Part shown: positions 1 to 10,810 of the stretch, piece after piece | How positions within the stretch are numbered: the first letter of the stretch is position 1 | Layout: every line of letters begins with the position of its first letter | Origin: Mytilus trossulus | Taxonomy: Eukaryota > Mollusca > Bivalvia > Mytilida > Mytilidae | Direction: 5' to 3' | DNA: 64,000 nt | NCBI RefSeq assembly: GCF_036588685.1 | Contig: NC_086378.1 | Location: 76,277,127-76,341,126, forward strand | Translations under genes and position numbers: made by a program | The notes under the pieces: generated by a model | Databases searched by the model: none | The model's input: the letters and a program-made list of their open reading frames with translations, nothing else | What the model was told of the DNA's origin: nothing

Positions 1-59
1 AATTCCCGTATCTTTTAAAATACTGATGTAGTCTGGAAACCTTACTGCAGAAATGTTAG

Positions 60-185
60 TTATGAAAGAGAGGCAGAAAGTAGCCGAGGGACATTAAATC
101 TCATAAGTCGAAAAAAAAATGCAATTATTAAAAATGAAAAAGACAAACAGACAAACAGACAAACAGAGGCAACAGACAAAGTTTT
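60..185. repeat. Dispersed repeat R1 fragment
   Basis: This stretch resembles the better preserved copy at 3055-3250: a GAGGGACATTAAATCTCATAA-like segment followed by AAAATGAAAAAGACAAACAG. It ends in a short ACAAACAG microsatellite (about three units). R1 appears to be the tail of the retroelement seen at 1132-1860, read on the other strand. The rest of 1-1130 is AT-rich with no supported gene; 880-950 contains a short piece of repeat R3. Confidence 0.55.
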
Positions 186-1131
186 TTAACATATGTACGC
201 AAACCACACAAAAAAAAGACCGAGCACAACAAACAAAATGTGTTTGATGTCAGTTATAATGACACTTGTGTGCATTTTTGCACAGTTTATAGCCTGAGTT
301 ATGAATAAGGTAAAACTATATACAAACAGACATTTCACCTGTTTTAACAGCTTTTTTTGTAGGCACGCCATGTTTATGGATAAAGCTGTGCATGGATTTC
401 ATCTAGTACCAATGTTGGATTTCAAAGCTAGTTATTGAGACATTTCGTAGTTTTGTTTGGAGTCCTAAGTAGTAAGACAGACGAATTCAAAAAAAATATA
501 TCAACACCAAAAATAGTACTAGTAGTTTCTAGTGAATGTTTTCGAAAATGTGTATTATACTTTAAAACATATTGATTTAATGTTAAACAATCACAATGAA
601 TAAGTGAAACAAACGCGCCAACAATTAAGAAAACATATGAAATTAAAGGATTCGTGTACCCTATTCATAATGATAAAATGTGGGAATCCAATAAATCCTT
701 AATAATTTAAATATCGACATGTGCAATATAAAAGGACTACAACCGATACATGTGTACAAAAATATGGTTTGTTTTATTCATTCTGTATTTTTTAGCATTC
801 ATTAAAAAGTATAAATAAAAACACAAAACTCAAAAAGGGGGAGTTCCTTGAAAAGAAAAAATAATAATCAAACGTTGTAATTTATCAATCTAATGACAGG
901 AAACAACTGTCATGTTTCTGACTAGGTTCATACATTTTTCAAATAGTGCTATCTTTGTTTGTTTAACTGGTGTTATTGCCTTAGCCTCATTCTATTTTGA
1001 TTCGAGCGGCAATAATTTGACAAAACGTAATCTGGAGTACCAAATTAAATGATTGGTATAATTGATTAGTTTTGATAGTCATATACTTATTTATGAGCTG
1101 AAATACTGGTTTCAACCCTTAAAAATTTAGT

Positions 1132-1860
1132 TTGCATGATGTTTTGCCTCCGAAAATAACAAACAGAACAGTAAAACAACCATTACTATTTGTTTCGAAA
1201 TGTAGGAACAAGTTCTTTCACTTAAACAATTCAAAAGTTGGTGACTATGTGGAACGCATCTATCCCATCGAACTAGAGATAAAGGATACTACAGATACAG
1301 TTAAGTCGGCTTCATATCTTGACTTACATCTAGAAATTGACAATGAGGGTCGGCTGAAAACAAAACTACGACAAAAGAGATTATTTCAGCTTTCCAATTG
1401 TGAACTTTCCATTTCTCAGTAGCAATATTCCAGCAGCACCTGCATACGGGGTATATATCTCCCAATTGATACCATATTCCCGTGCTTGAATTTCCTATCA
1501 TGATTTTCTTGATAGAGGGTTGCTGCTCACAAGGAAGCTATTAAACCAAGAGTTCCAAATGGTGAAGTTGAAATCATCCCTTCGTAAATTTTACGGACGC
1601 CATCACGAGTTGGTTGACCGTTATGAAATAACCGTTTCACAAATGATATCGGATATGTTCCTTACGTCGTAACTACAATCCCCTTCCCTTTCATGAATGT
1701 GACCTACCGAATTAGACTATTTACAGGATTTGTAATCACATAAGCAACACGACGGGTACCACAAGTGGAGCAGGATCTGCTTACCCTTCCGGAGCACCTG
1801 ATATCACCCCTAGTTTTTGGTGGGGTTCTTTCATCGGCTTGTGCTGCTTGACATTAATGT
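1132..1860 (+). mobile_element. Decayed retroelement, C-terminal part of its polyprotein
   Basis: The reading frame opens at 1132 and is then broken by frameshifts near 1380 and a stop near 1476, yet protein-like sequence continues across the breaks. Recognisable pieces are SYLDLHLEID, then FPIVNFPF in the next frame, then FLDRGLLLTRKLLNQ, SSLRKFYGRHHELVDRY and finally SAYPSGAPDITPSFWWGS at about 1762-1830. I recognise these strings as the 3' part of a reverse-transcriptase-type polyprotein that is very abundant in mussel genomes; the clade is not determined here. At least three frame breaks show it is dead. Its tail recurs as repeat R1 at 3055-3250, 15955-16350 and 28490-28590. Confidence 0.6.
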
Positions 1861-1994
1861 ACATTGCTGTAACACGACATCAGGTGATTGGTTTGACGAA
1901 TTCCAATTTTGTAACTTCTTTTTGATAAACTTGACTCCCACTAAGTTATATTGAATACCTTTGCGAGTTTCTAAAATTTATAATGGTGCACACA

Positions 1995-2125
1995 TGAAAA
2001 GAATAAGGAGATGTGATATGATTGCCAATGAAACAATTATCTATCCATCATATTTTTAAAAAAAGTGGATGTGAGTCATTATATGCAACTGTAAAGCCTT
2101 TAACAATGAATTAAAAGGATACGAT
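1995..2125 (+). repeat. Divergent copy of short repeat R4
   Basis: It starts with GGAGATGTGATATGATTGCC and ends near GCCTTTAACAATGAATT, matching the outline of the roughly 135-bp R4 element seen cleanly at 18862-19000 and 54430-54560. No gene is seen in 1860-2560. Confidence 0.45.
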
Positions 2126-2559
2126 ATAGTATAAATGTCCTCGAAAATGGTGAAGTAATTCAAACGAGAAATATAATGGACAAAGACAATCTACGAAAAA
2201 CAAATATGAAATGACTAATTTTGTCACAGCATAAATCAAAAATTGCCTTTCAAGACCGTCATGATACCGAGAATTATTTATCCTAGTATTGAAAACATAG
2301 TTGAGAAATATTTTGATCTCGTTTCATGTAATTTGTTCAATTTCAAGATTATATGAACGTCACAAAACATACGTCACTGTTTGTGGTTCTGTGCTGTGGA
2401 TAAAGGAAGATGTATGTTGATAATCTGCATTTTACATGTTGAAATGTACTTTTATATTATTTATATTTGCGTTACTCTGTGATAATTGTTCTTCCGGTTG
2501 TTTGTACTTTATTCCTGTCACATGTATTTTTTTTATCATTACTAGATACGCGACATGTT

Positions 2560-2840
2560 TGGCTAGCCATAACACCAGGTTCGACCCACCATTTTCGTAT
2601 GTCCTGTACAAAGTCAGGAATATGGCAGTTGTTATAAATAGTCCGTTTCTATGTATGTTTACTTAAATTTGGTTGCACTTTAGTATTTTGTTTTTCCGTT
2701 GTTTTCCTCTTATAGTTAATGTGTTTCCCTTGGTTTCACTTTGTAGCCCGGATTTGTTTTCTCGGAATCGATTTATGACTTTTGAACAGTTGTAAACTAC
2801 TGTTGCATTAATTTACAGCATCATTTTGTTACAGAAAGAT
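2560..2840. repeat. Fragments of dispersed repeats R3 and R2
   Basis: 2565-2660 is an inverted fragment of R3 (an ACCAGGTTCGACCCACCATT-like segment, then AGTCAGGAATATGGCAGTTG). 2695-2830 is R2, recognisable by TAGCCCGGATTTGTTTTCTC, AATCGATTTATGACTTTTGA and AAACTACTGTTGC. R2 recurs at least seven more times in this window in both orientations. Confidence 0.65.
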
Positions 2841-3054
2841 GAAAATCAATTTCTTTTAATCGAACATTAAGTTTGTCTGAAAATAAAATAAAAACCGATC
2901 TTTGAAAATTTGAAAGTAACAAGAGTTTTTGTAGAAGTAGACATTTATACCTATAATTGAAATAAGAATTTATATCAGAATACAAACTTGTCGGTTCCAC
3001 ACTGACTAGAATGTAATAGTCAATAACAACAAGGCATACAAAAACAGCAACATG

Positions 3055-3250
3055 AAACCAATTAAAAGAGGGACGAAAGATACCTAAGGGACAGTCAAAC
3101 TCATAAATCTAAAACAAACTGACAACACCAAGGCTAAAAATGAAAAAGACAAACAGAAAAACAATAGTACACATGACACAACATAGAAAACTAAAGAATA
3201 AACAACAAAAACTAGGGGTGATCTCAGGCGCTCCAGAAGGGTAAGCAGAT
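3055..3250 (-). repeat. Dispersed repeat R1 (retroelement tail)
   Basis: This is the cleanest uninterrupted R1 copy: AAAAGAGGGACGAAAGATAC, then AACTCATAAATCTAAAACAA, then AGACAAACAGAAAAACAATA, ending at CTAGGGGTGATCTC and CTCCAGAAGGGTAAGCAGAT. Read on the minus strand, the end encodes the AYPSGAPEITP-type peptide of the relic at 1132-1860, so this is the 3' end of that retroelement. Confidence 0.6.
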
Positions 3251-5910
3251 ACTTAATACATGCATCAATAAATGTTCAAATTCTTTACAATATATATGTG
3301 GTAGATGCGTTACAGATTAGTTTTTAGACAAAAAAGATACAAATTGCAGTGGTAAATTTTATATAAAATGCAAGCATATTATTGCAAATAAAACTATAAA
3401 ATAACACAGGCAAGCGACATTTGTGTATCGCAAGTTTTCAACATTTAACATGAAATTTTATAAACTAAGAGCGTTCCTATTGCTTTCATATTTCCTTTCA
3501 TCAGAAAAACTCGGAGCCAAACATGTGAGTGCCAATGACGTATAAGTACTTGAATATATTTGTGAGGAGCTGTGTGACCAAAGGGACTAAAACATAATAT
3601 CAAAATCCAACTAACGCAAACCTTATCTAATAGACTGAGAGCCATACATTATTTATAACATTTACGTTAACTATATTATCAACGGATAATTTAAGAAATG
3701 TATGTCAAATTGTTTGATGTGTTTGAGCTTTTTATTTTGCCATTTGATAATTAAGGGACTTTCTGCTTTGAATTTTTTCTCGGATTTGGTATTTTTGCTT
3801 TTTAACTTTTTATCGAAGCATTGACAGCTGTATAATTACAGTTTTATCTCCACCGTCCACCAGAACAATATTTTTATTTGTTAATGATCATTTACATCTC
3901 GATTCAGCGCTGTCAACAGTTTTCAAATTTCCTTGTATTAATGCATACTCAATTTTAAAAAGGGAAATACGTCATTTCTATTTCAAACTGCATGTGACCA
4001 AACTTTAATTTGTGATAAACTTGAAGTTGAAACTGACCTACACCAAATATGTTATACATTTTTATATCATTTAAATCATATATCTTTGCTCAATTTGTTT
4101 TCTAAAATATGGCTAATTTGGTGCAAGTAAATATATCGGATGTTATGATATGGAAACTTGTCAAAGTAATCACCTTAAAAATTGATGGGAACTATTTTCT
4201 GTATATATCATGTCAGAAGATGTTCCGCTTGAGCTTGAAATTGACTTTTGAACAAATGTTGGTTTGGGTTGTAATGTATATAATATGTGTATTAGATATT
4301 GTTTGTGGAACAAAATTGATGCATTTTTAGGGGTCATACGCATGTGGAAAATCATACTCAAAACTTATAGAAAAAAATGATAGTTTACCCAAAAACTACG
4401 ATGCAATTAGCAAATTAAAGTGTTAAAATATGAATCAGTTACATACATACAAATTACTGTGATTGTAGTCGTATTACGTATCCAAATTCATTAACCAATG
4501 AAAAATAAAAATTAACAATTTTCAAAATAAAAGTACATTGTTGCTATTGTATCTTCAAAAGACTTAGATTGTGTTTCTGGTATGAAAAAAAAACCAGAAA
4601 AACTGTCATACTACTTCATGTCCATTGCTATGAATATCTTGTACCAAGTACTTCTAAAACTCACTTGTAAAGTTGGCTAAATGGTTTCATCTGGCAAACG
4701 ATGAATATGTGGTCATGTGCTAACTTTGATCAAATCCATATATCAATGACATACATAATACTAGTAACTTTAAACAATACAAAGGACTTGATTGAGGAAT
4801 AGAAAACATCAATGATACTTGTAAAAAAACAGACTGGTTATCCAAAATTGTTGCAGCTATATTTGGTACAATTGTTTGAATATATTTGCTTTCCAATGCT
4901 CTTCAACGTTAGTATTAATTTGGCTTTGAATGAAACCAATGTTTATTGTTTAAAGTTATAATCATAGTAACTTTGATGCCACTAGATATATACCGGCATA
5001 CTTTTTGTCCGCGATGGGGCGAATAATCAACGTTGTACAAGAAATAATATTGATGTTGTCATTTTTGCGTACTAACTGTTTGTGAAATGTTAATGTCATT
5101 GAAAGCACTATATTTTTCTGTTCCGGCGTTATGTGGGCTTTTCTAGATAAACGTGTTGTCAGCCTTCAGCTTTCTTTAACCTTGATATTGGTTTGTCATT
5201 CAGCTACGTTTGATACTAACGTCATTGATAAGTTGCATGTTTCTGAGTTATTCAATTCCATGCATGGTATCTCCACAATGCGGACTTTACAACACAAAAT
5301 CATACCAAATGATACAAAATTTAAACACGGACACAGAAATGGAAAGTTTGATATAAAGACGCTTTTTCTGTGCTGGAAAATCTTCAAAGCACTATAAAAC
5401 AATGAAAGTAAAACGTTAGATTTTCAAAAGACATTAGTCTCATATATCCATTTAAATATGTCCGCATTTAGTATAACATATTTGTCCTGTTTTTTGTATC
5501 AGATTTGATAGCACAAAGCTATGCCTGAAGTGGTCGCTGTCGGTTAATTTCGACACGTTAATAACATTGGAGGGTTATCAAAGATAACATTTCTACACTA
5601 AATTGCCAAGATTATATTGACTTGATCATTTGTTCTTACAAGACATATAATTTTGAAAGAAATATTGAAACTTCACTTTTTTGCTTAATTCATGAGCACT
5701 TGTCATCAATCCTCCTTTGAACATTGTAACATTTGAAGTACGTGAAACATAATAGTTTACCAAATCATCGGCAAATGTCAATGGGTTGGTATGGATAAAA
5801 GGCAGCAGCAGTAGTTTAACAATGTCCAATCCTCACAATGTCTTTCAGAAATTACAAATCATTTTGAAAAAGTAAAAATTGTTTGTGAGTCGCTTTAACT
5901 TCAAAAGGAG
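3251..5910. other. No supported gene; AT-rich with repeat scraps
   Basis: The only recognisable item is an inverted R3 scrap at about 3695-3795 (TTTGATGTGTTTGAGC then TTTTGCCATTTGATAATTAA). Open frames here, including 88 codons at 5131-5397 that begin with a hydrophobic stretch, have no recognisable homology and nothing else to support them. Confidence 0.5.
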
Positions 5911-5914
5911 CGAA

Positions 5915-6120
5915 ATGGTAAAATCACAAAAATACTGAACTCCGAGGAAAATTCCAAACGGAAAGTCCCTAATCAAATGACAAAACACACCAAACGAATG
6001 GACAAAAACTGTCACATTCCTGACTTGATTCATGCATTTTCAAAGGTAGAAAATGGTGGATTGAACCTGGTTTTACGACAGTCGCATCAATTTCTATAAT
6101 ATTGACAATGATGCATGAAC
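5915..6120 (+). repeat. Dispersed repeat R3
   Basis: Well preserved: ATACTGAACTCCGAGGAAAA, AACGAATGGACAAAAACTGT, then AGAAAATGGTGGATTGAACC and a TCGCATCAATTTC end. R3 is also at 25380-25560 and, inverted, at 2565-2660, 3695-3795, 14310-14430, 15225-15310, 35560-35650 and 37480-37575. Confidence 0.65.
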
Positions 6121-8014
6121 AAGTTGTCACAAAAAGGGACACAACAACAACACTGACCCCACCAAAACCATCGATAAATTACAAATTTGACTATTTTTCT
6201 GGTATAACAGGTTATATCGCGTTATATGTCGCTAGATAGTTTGGACCCAGACACATGGCTCAACCAATTGTAATGACGAAGGTAAAACTGATTTTTTTAT
6301 ATGTTGATTAAGTCGCTCTGTCTCGGAGCTCTGGTGGAGCAGTTGTTTGTGTTAGGAGCACACCATTTTAATGTGATGCTTTTTAACGTCGCCAAATGTG
6401 CACATTTAAAAACACAACTTCCAATACCGTTTTCATTTCAATAAGCCTAATTCCAAATTGAAAGAATGATTTAAATTGAAGGAAGCTTATTGTTTTTTGT
6501 GAAACAGACGAAACGAAAACATACTAGCTTCGGGGATTTCATGTCTTATACAACTTTAAAAGTACTGTGTTGTATACCTATGTGAAGAAGAAAGGAAACC
6601 AAACGGCTATTCATACTTATATGTCGAAAAGAAATGACAACGCCATTGCAAAAAACGGAAATCGACAAATATACAAATAACAGTAAACAAAACTCAAAAT
6701 AGTAAATCAAAGTTTGAGCAGCACTTACCCCACACAAACAGTTCACGTGTGGCACAAGTCGTGTGGCTATTGCAAGTACAGTTATTTCTTATAAGGCAGG
6801 TTTAAACATTCATGGAAAAGTGACTGGATTATAAAAAAAATTACGAGAAGCATGACTTAGCTGTATGTATATAAAATATATAAAATCTATGTTACCGTTT
6901 CAGATGAGTTGATCATGATCCTTTATTCTAAAACGATTGTATCAAAAATATAAAATCGAATACGATAACGACATTGACGACAGTGACGACGGTCGGTCAA
7001 TTGTTTTGTTTGCCGCTGTCGTGGAAAAAAGTAATACAAATTGATAGAGTGATGCAATTCTTAATTTTCTATTAGGGAATATTCGTGCTCTTTTCTATTT
7101 ACTTTGTATGAAAAGAAAGACAACTCAATTCATTGTACCGATCAATAGTTATCAAAGGTACCAGGATTATAATCAAAATTGTAATTGCAATTTGTGCAAC
7201 ATGAATAAACTTTGGTTGAACAATAAGATACTGAAACGTTAATTCTAGTATATAAGATAAGATAGATAAGATGATTTTTTTCCCAATTAAGGACACACAA
7301 GGGGCATATAAAAATTACAAGTATAAGGAAAAAGAAAGTTGATTAGCATATATACATAGAACTTTGAATGTATTCTTTGTCTTCCTGATATAATCTTATT
7401 TTTTTTCTAATAGAATAATGAAAACATGAACAACTCTCATAATTCACAAACATTTAAAAGAAACCAAACAATAGAAATTGGAACGTAAAACATTAAAAAC
7501 TGATCCATGACTAAAAGGATCGATTGGCTACTGTATTTGTAGAAGTATTCAAAAACTAAATAAAACTGTCATTTTTCTCATTTGAATAAAATTCAAAGAA
7601 TTATTACTGTGCCAAGAAAGACAACTCTATTGATTATGTGATCAACACTTCTTCCCAGTGTATACTTAAATATATAATAATCATAAATGAGGATACCTGA
7701 GTTATGTATCGTTCATCTGTATCCTAGATGGAATCTATCAATATGGATATTCACCATAAAGGAAATATACATGCCGTTTGCTTTCCATACGATATTACAA
7801 ACATGTAGTAATACAATAAGAGTAGTTTATAAATTTTGACCCTCTGTTATTATTTTCCACAAGGCAGGAAAGGTAATATAATAATCAAATATCGTAATTT
7901 TCTCTCCTCCAACAAATGTTTATGAACTTTCGCTGATGTTGGCAGTTGGTTCCAGTTTCTGATGGTCCTTGTGAAAATGATTTGCTGAAGGCGTCTCTTT
8001 TTGCCCTTTATTGG
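6121..8014. other. No supported gene
   Basis: AT-rich sequence with short unrelated open frames only. I see no conserved protein string, RNA gene or clear repeat boundary. Homology with the duplicated block begins just after this stretch. Confidence 0.5.
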
Positions 8015-8089
8015 TAGAAACGGTTTTTACCTGTGGTCCGGCTATAGTTTGGCGTCAGATATTTGTTCCGATCTACGTCTTTTAAATCA

Positions 8090-8800
8090 TGTTGAATTGT
8101 AAACAGCATGCATAGCCTATTTTATTTCCTTAGTTTTTCAAGGCTTTCCCATTTTTAAATGTTACACATCCAGGTGAGTGGTCAGTGAAGATGTTGTTTA
8201 AAAATCTAGCTGCCTGCACTTGTTCAATTGCCTATATTTTTGTATGTTTTGTTGGGTCCCATACCGTGCATGCATATTCAACTAAAGGTCTTACAATTAT
8301 TGGATATTCTGCAGCTTTATCCCGTATAGTGCAATCTTTTATGTTACGTCTTATGAAGGCCTGTGTTTTTGTTCCATTACCAACTATATTGTCAATATGA
8401 CTGTCCAAGGTTAGAATATCGCTGATTGTTACTCCCAGGTAACTAGCTTCAATGTTGTATAATGTATGTCCATGTAATTTGTAATTAGTTGGTATTACAT
8501 GACGCGGTTCTTAGATTGTATTTGGGTTACTAAACAATGTTTGGCATTGAATCTCTAATGATGTAAGATCTTTCTGTAGTAGGTCTTTTTCTGCTTGGTT
8601 GCTTATGGTTCTATGGAGGTTGTCTGCAAATAGTTTGGTTTCTGATGAAGATGTTGTTTCTGGCATGTCGTTTATGAAGGCCAGGAGCAAAAGGAGACTC
8701 AAGAACTGTTCCTTGAGGTTCACCAGACTGGTACATGTTCCGAGACAGGTGCTCCTTCTAGGACATGGTTTCCGCTGCCGGTCGCCATTTTCGCAATTTG
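8090..8800 (-). mobile_element. LINE reverse transcriptase relic (non-LTR retrotransposon)
   Basis: Read on the minus strand, 8511-8837 gives INDMPETTSSSETKLFADN, the region around the reverse transcriptase FADD box (here FADN, so the second catalytic aspartate is lost). Further on, about 8232-8300 gives VRPLVEYACTVWDP, the conserved block near the end of jockey/CR1-type LINE polymerases, followed by a FLNNIFTDHSPGCVT-like stretch. Stops and frame changes separate these pieces, so the copy is dead. More of the same relic may continue beyond the insertion at about 9870-10100. The paralogous relic lies at 30575-31020. Confidence 0.75.
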
Positions 8801-9860
8801 CGAAAAAATAATAATTGTGGCGATAATAATTCGTCATTTGCGAAAGAATTTGGCGAAAGAAATATATAGAACGATTTATTTTCCTCCATCTTGTTTATCT
8901 ACTTTTTTCGGGTTTCTCGGACTTTACCCGATCAGACAATACTCGGAATTCACCTTAACCTCATTAAGATTTGGACAGAAAATCAATTATCAGCTGATTG
9001 TATTTTATGAGTACCGAAAACAAAGGACTAATAATAAAGGTGTTGATTGGATTGTTTGACAAAACGATATGGTTAAATGGCTTCCGCTAAATGTTACAAA
9101 CATAATTTATTTACCACTTTGCGACGCACGTGTTTGAAGCAAACTTTTGACGTCTCCTCTAGATCTCCATTAAAGATAGTTTAGAAAAGAAAGCTGTTGT
9201 TGTGACGAAAAATCCGATTTTAAACTTTGATTATCCTTTGACTTTAATATAGGTAATTGATAAGTACGACTATTTTCAAGTCGTTTGAGTGACGCGCGTG
9301 TTTCAAGCACATAGTTTTACGTCTCAACTTTTTCATTTTCGATTGTCAAGAAAAGAAAACTGTCGTTATAAAGAAATTTATCCAAGAGGTTGGGAGCAAC
9401 CCCTCGAACGAGAGTAGTCCTTCAATGTTATGACTACACATAAAATGAAGGATCAATTCATTATATATAAAATATGTCCATTCAGTTTGTTAAATTCCAG
9501 GACTTATATTTTCTATATTACTAAAAGTATAGTGGCCCCCTCATTTAGGAAAGTTATTAAAAGTACAATGAATATTTTTCCCTTTTATGTTAAAAACAAA
9601 ATCTGGTGTTTGAAAGTAATTTTTTAGTGTTTATTCATTAAATGTAAACTCTAAAATAAGTTTGATAGAATAGTCATAGACACAATGGAGCAAAATCACC
9701 TTATTTGAGGGGAAAAGGGGGTGGGGGGGGGGGGGTAAAAAAAGGTAAATTTTAAACGTAAAATATAGTTATGTTACTTGGCGAATAAAATAATAAAGTG
9801 GCGAAAAATATATTGTTGTGGCGTGGCGAAAAACATTATTGACCCATGGGAAACCCTGTT
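8775..9860. mobile_element. Unclassified insertion present only in duplication copy 1
   Basis: This block interrupts the LINE relic: CAGGTGCTCCTTCTAGGACA precedes it and CTGTTCTAGGATAACG follows it, whereas copy 2 runs straight through near 30,960. Its ends are rich in GGCGAA/TTCGC strings (TTCGCAATTTGCGAA at about 8790 is a perfect palindrome). Inside, two related segments start at GCGACGCACGTGTTTGAAGC (near 9120) and GTGACGCGCGTGTTTCAAGC (near 9290), a diverged tandem duplication of about 170 bp. There is no coding capacity that I recognise. Confidence 0.55.
9709..9736 (+). repeat. G-rich homopolymer tract
   Basis: A run of G interrupted by a few A and T residues, with at least 13 uninterrupted G. 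It lies inside the copy-1-specific insertion. Length may be unreliable in assembly. Confidence 0.8.
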
Positions 9861-10229
9861 CTAGGATAACGCTTTACGTTCTGTTTTGTAGGAAGAATCT
9901 TATCAATGTTTGTTTTTGGGTTTACTCCGTAATACTTAACTTTATATAGTTCATCTGTTTAGGATGAATCTATATCAGAATCGTTATAACTTAAACATAC
10001 GTCAAGCTGGTGATCAAGTATGAAGTCAGTTTGTTCAGAAGTACTAGGGAAGTTGTCAAACTATTTTGTTAATTCAATCATAATATCGGTATTTTATTTT
10101 TATTTCAGGCACATAAGCAACTGTCATGTATAATTTGAAAAGAATTGATGTTCATTGATTTCATTTCGATGATAACGTTCCAAAGAAGTGCTAAATTTGT
10201 TACTATTTATAGAATATTACAGATATTTG

Positions 10230-10286
10230 CAAAATATTTACTTTCAAGTAAATAAATTTTATTTACTTTCAAGTAAATAAATTTAA
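10230..10286. repeat. Short tandem duplication with palindromic core
   Basis: ATTTACTTTCAAGTAAATAA occurs twice in succession. Each copy folds as TTTACTT/AAGTAAA. The equivalent place in copy 2 (near 31,185-31,210) has only one, different, version, so the duplication arose in copy 1 after the split. Confidence 0.7.
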
Positions 10287-10289
10287 TAA

Positions 10290-10470
10290 GTTTTTGATGG
10301 CGGTTTGTTTTTATTGCGCTTCCTCGTTCCTGTGTTCCGTGTTCCGTTAGTAGTTGATGCGTTTCCCATGGTTTTAGTTTACAACCAGGATTTGTTTTCC
10401 CTTAATCGATTTAGGACGTTTGAACAGCGATGAATTACTGTTGCTTCTATTTGCGGTAACCTTTTAAACG
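10290..10470 (+). repeat. Dispersed repeat R2 upstream of TRIM gene 1
   Basis: Contains AACCAGGATTTGTTTTCCCT, AATCGATTTAGGACGTTTGA and AATTACTGTTGC. The matching copy upstream of TRIM gene 2 is at 31215-31385, so the insertion predates the duplication. Confidence 0.65.
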
Positions 10471-10810
10471 TTCACAATCATAAAGAATTATGTTTTGATG
10501 AGTGTTGCGGCTAAATACCTAATTATTTATATATTAATAATTTTTAATATTCTTAGCAATTTAGAGCAAAAAAAATGATATAATAATAAAATAAAATGCA
10601 GATAAATTGAAGAGAAATGATCTGTCAAACCACTAGGTTTGTTTTTATAAAATAACTTTTATGTCTTTATCGTCTATATTTAGGTTTATTTTATGAATGC
10701 TTTGTTTAAATATGATTTCACAGATAACGTTGTTATATTTCGTTGGATTATTGTCTTTATAAGGGGAGTTTATATCATTAAGAACGCGGAAGTAGTTTAC
10801 CTGTCCTGTT

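Noticed and set aside
5131-5397. 88-codon frame with a hydrophobic N terminus like a signal peptide
   Set aside because: No homology recognised, no splice or promoter support, and an overlapping frame of similar length runs on the other strand.
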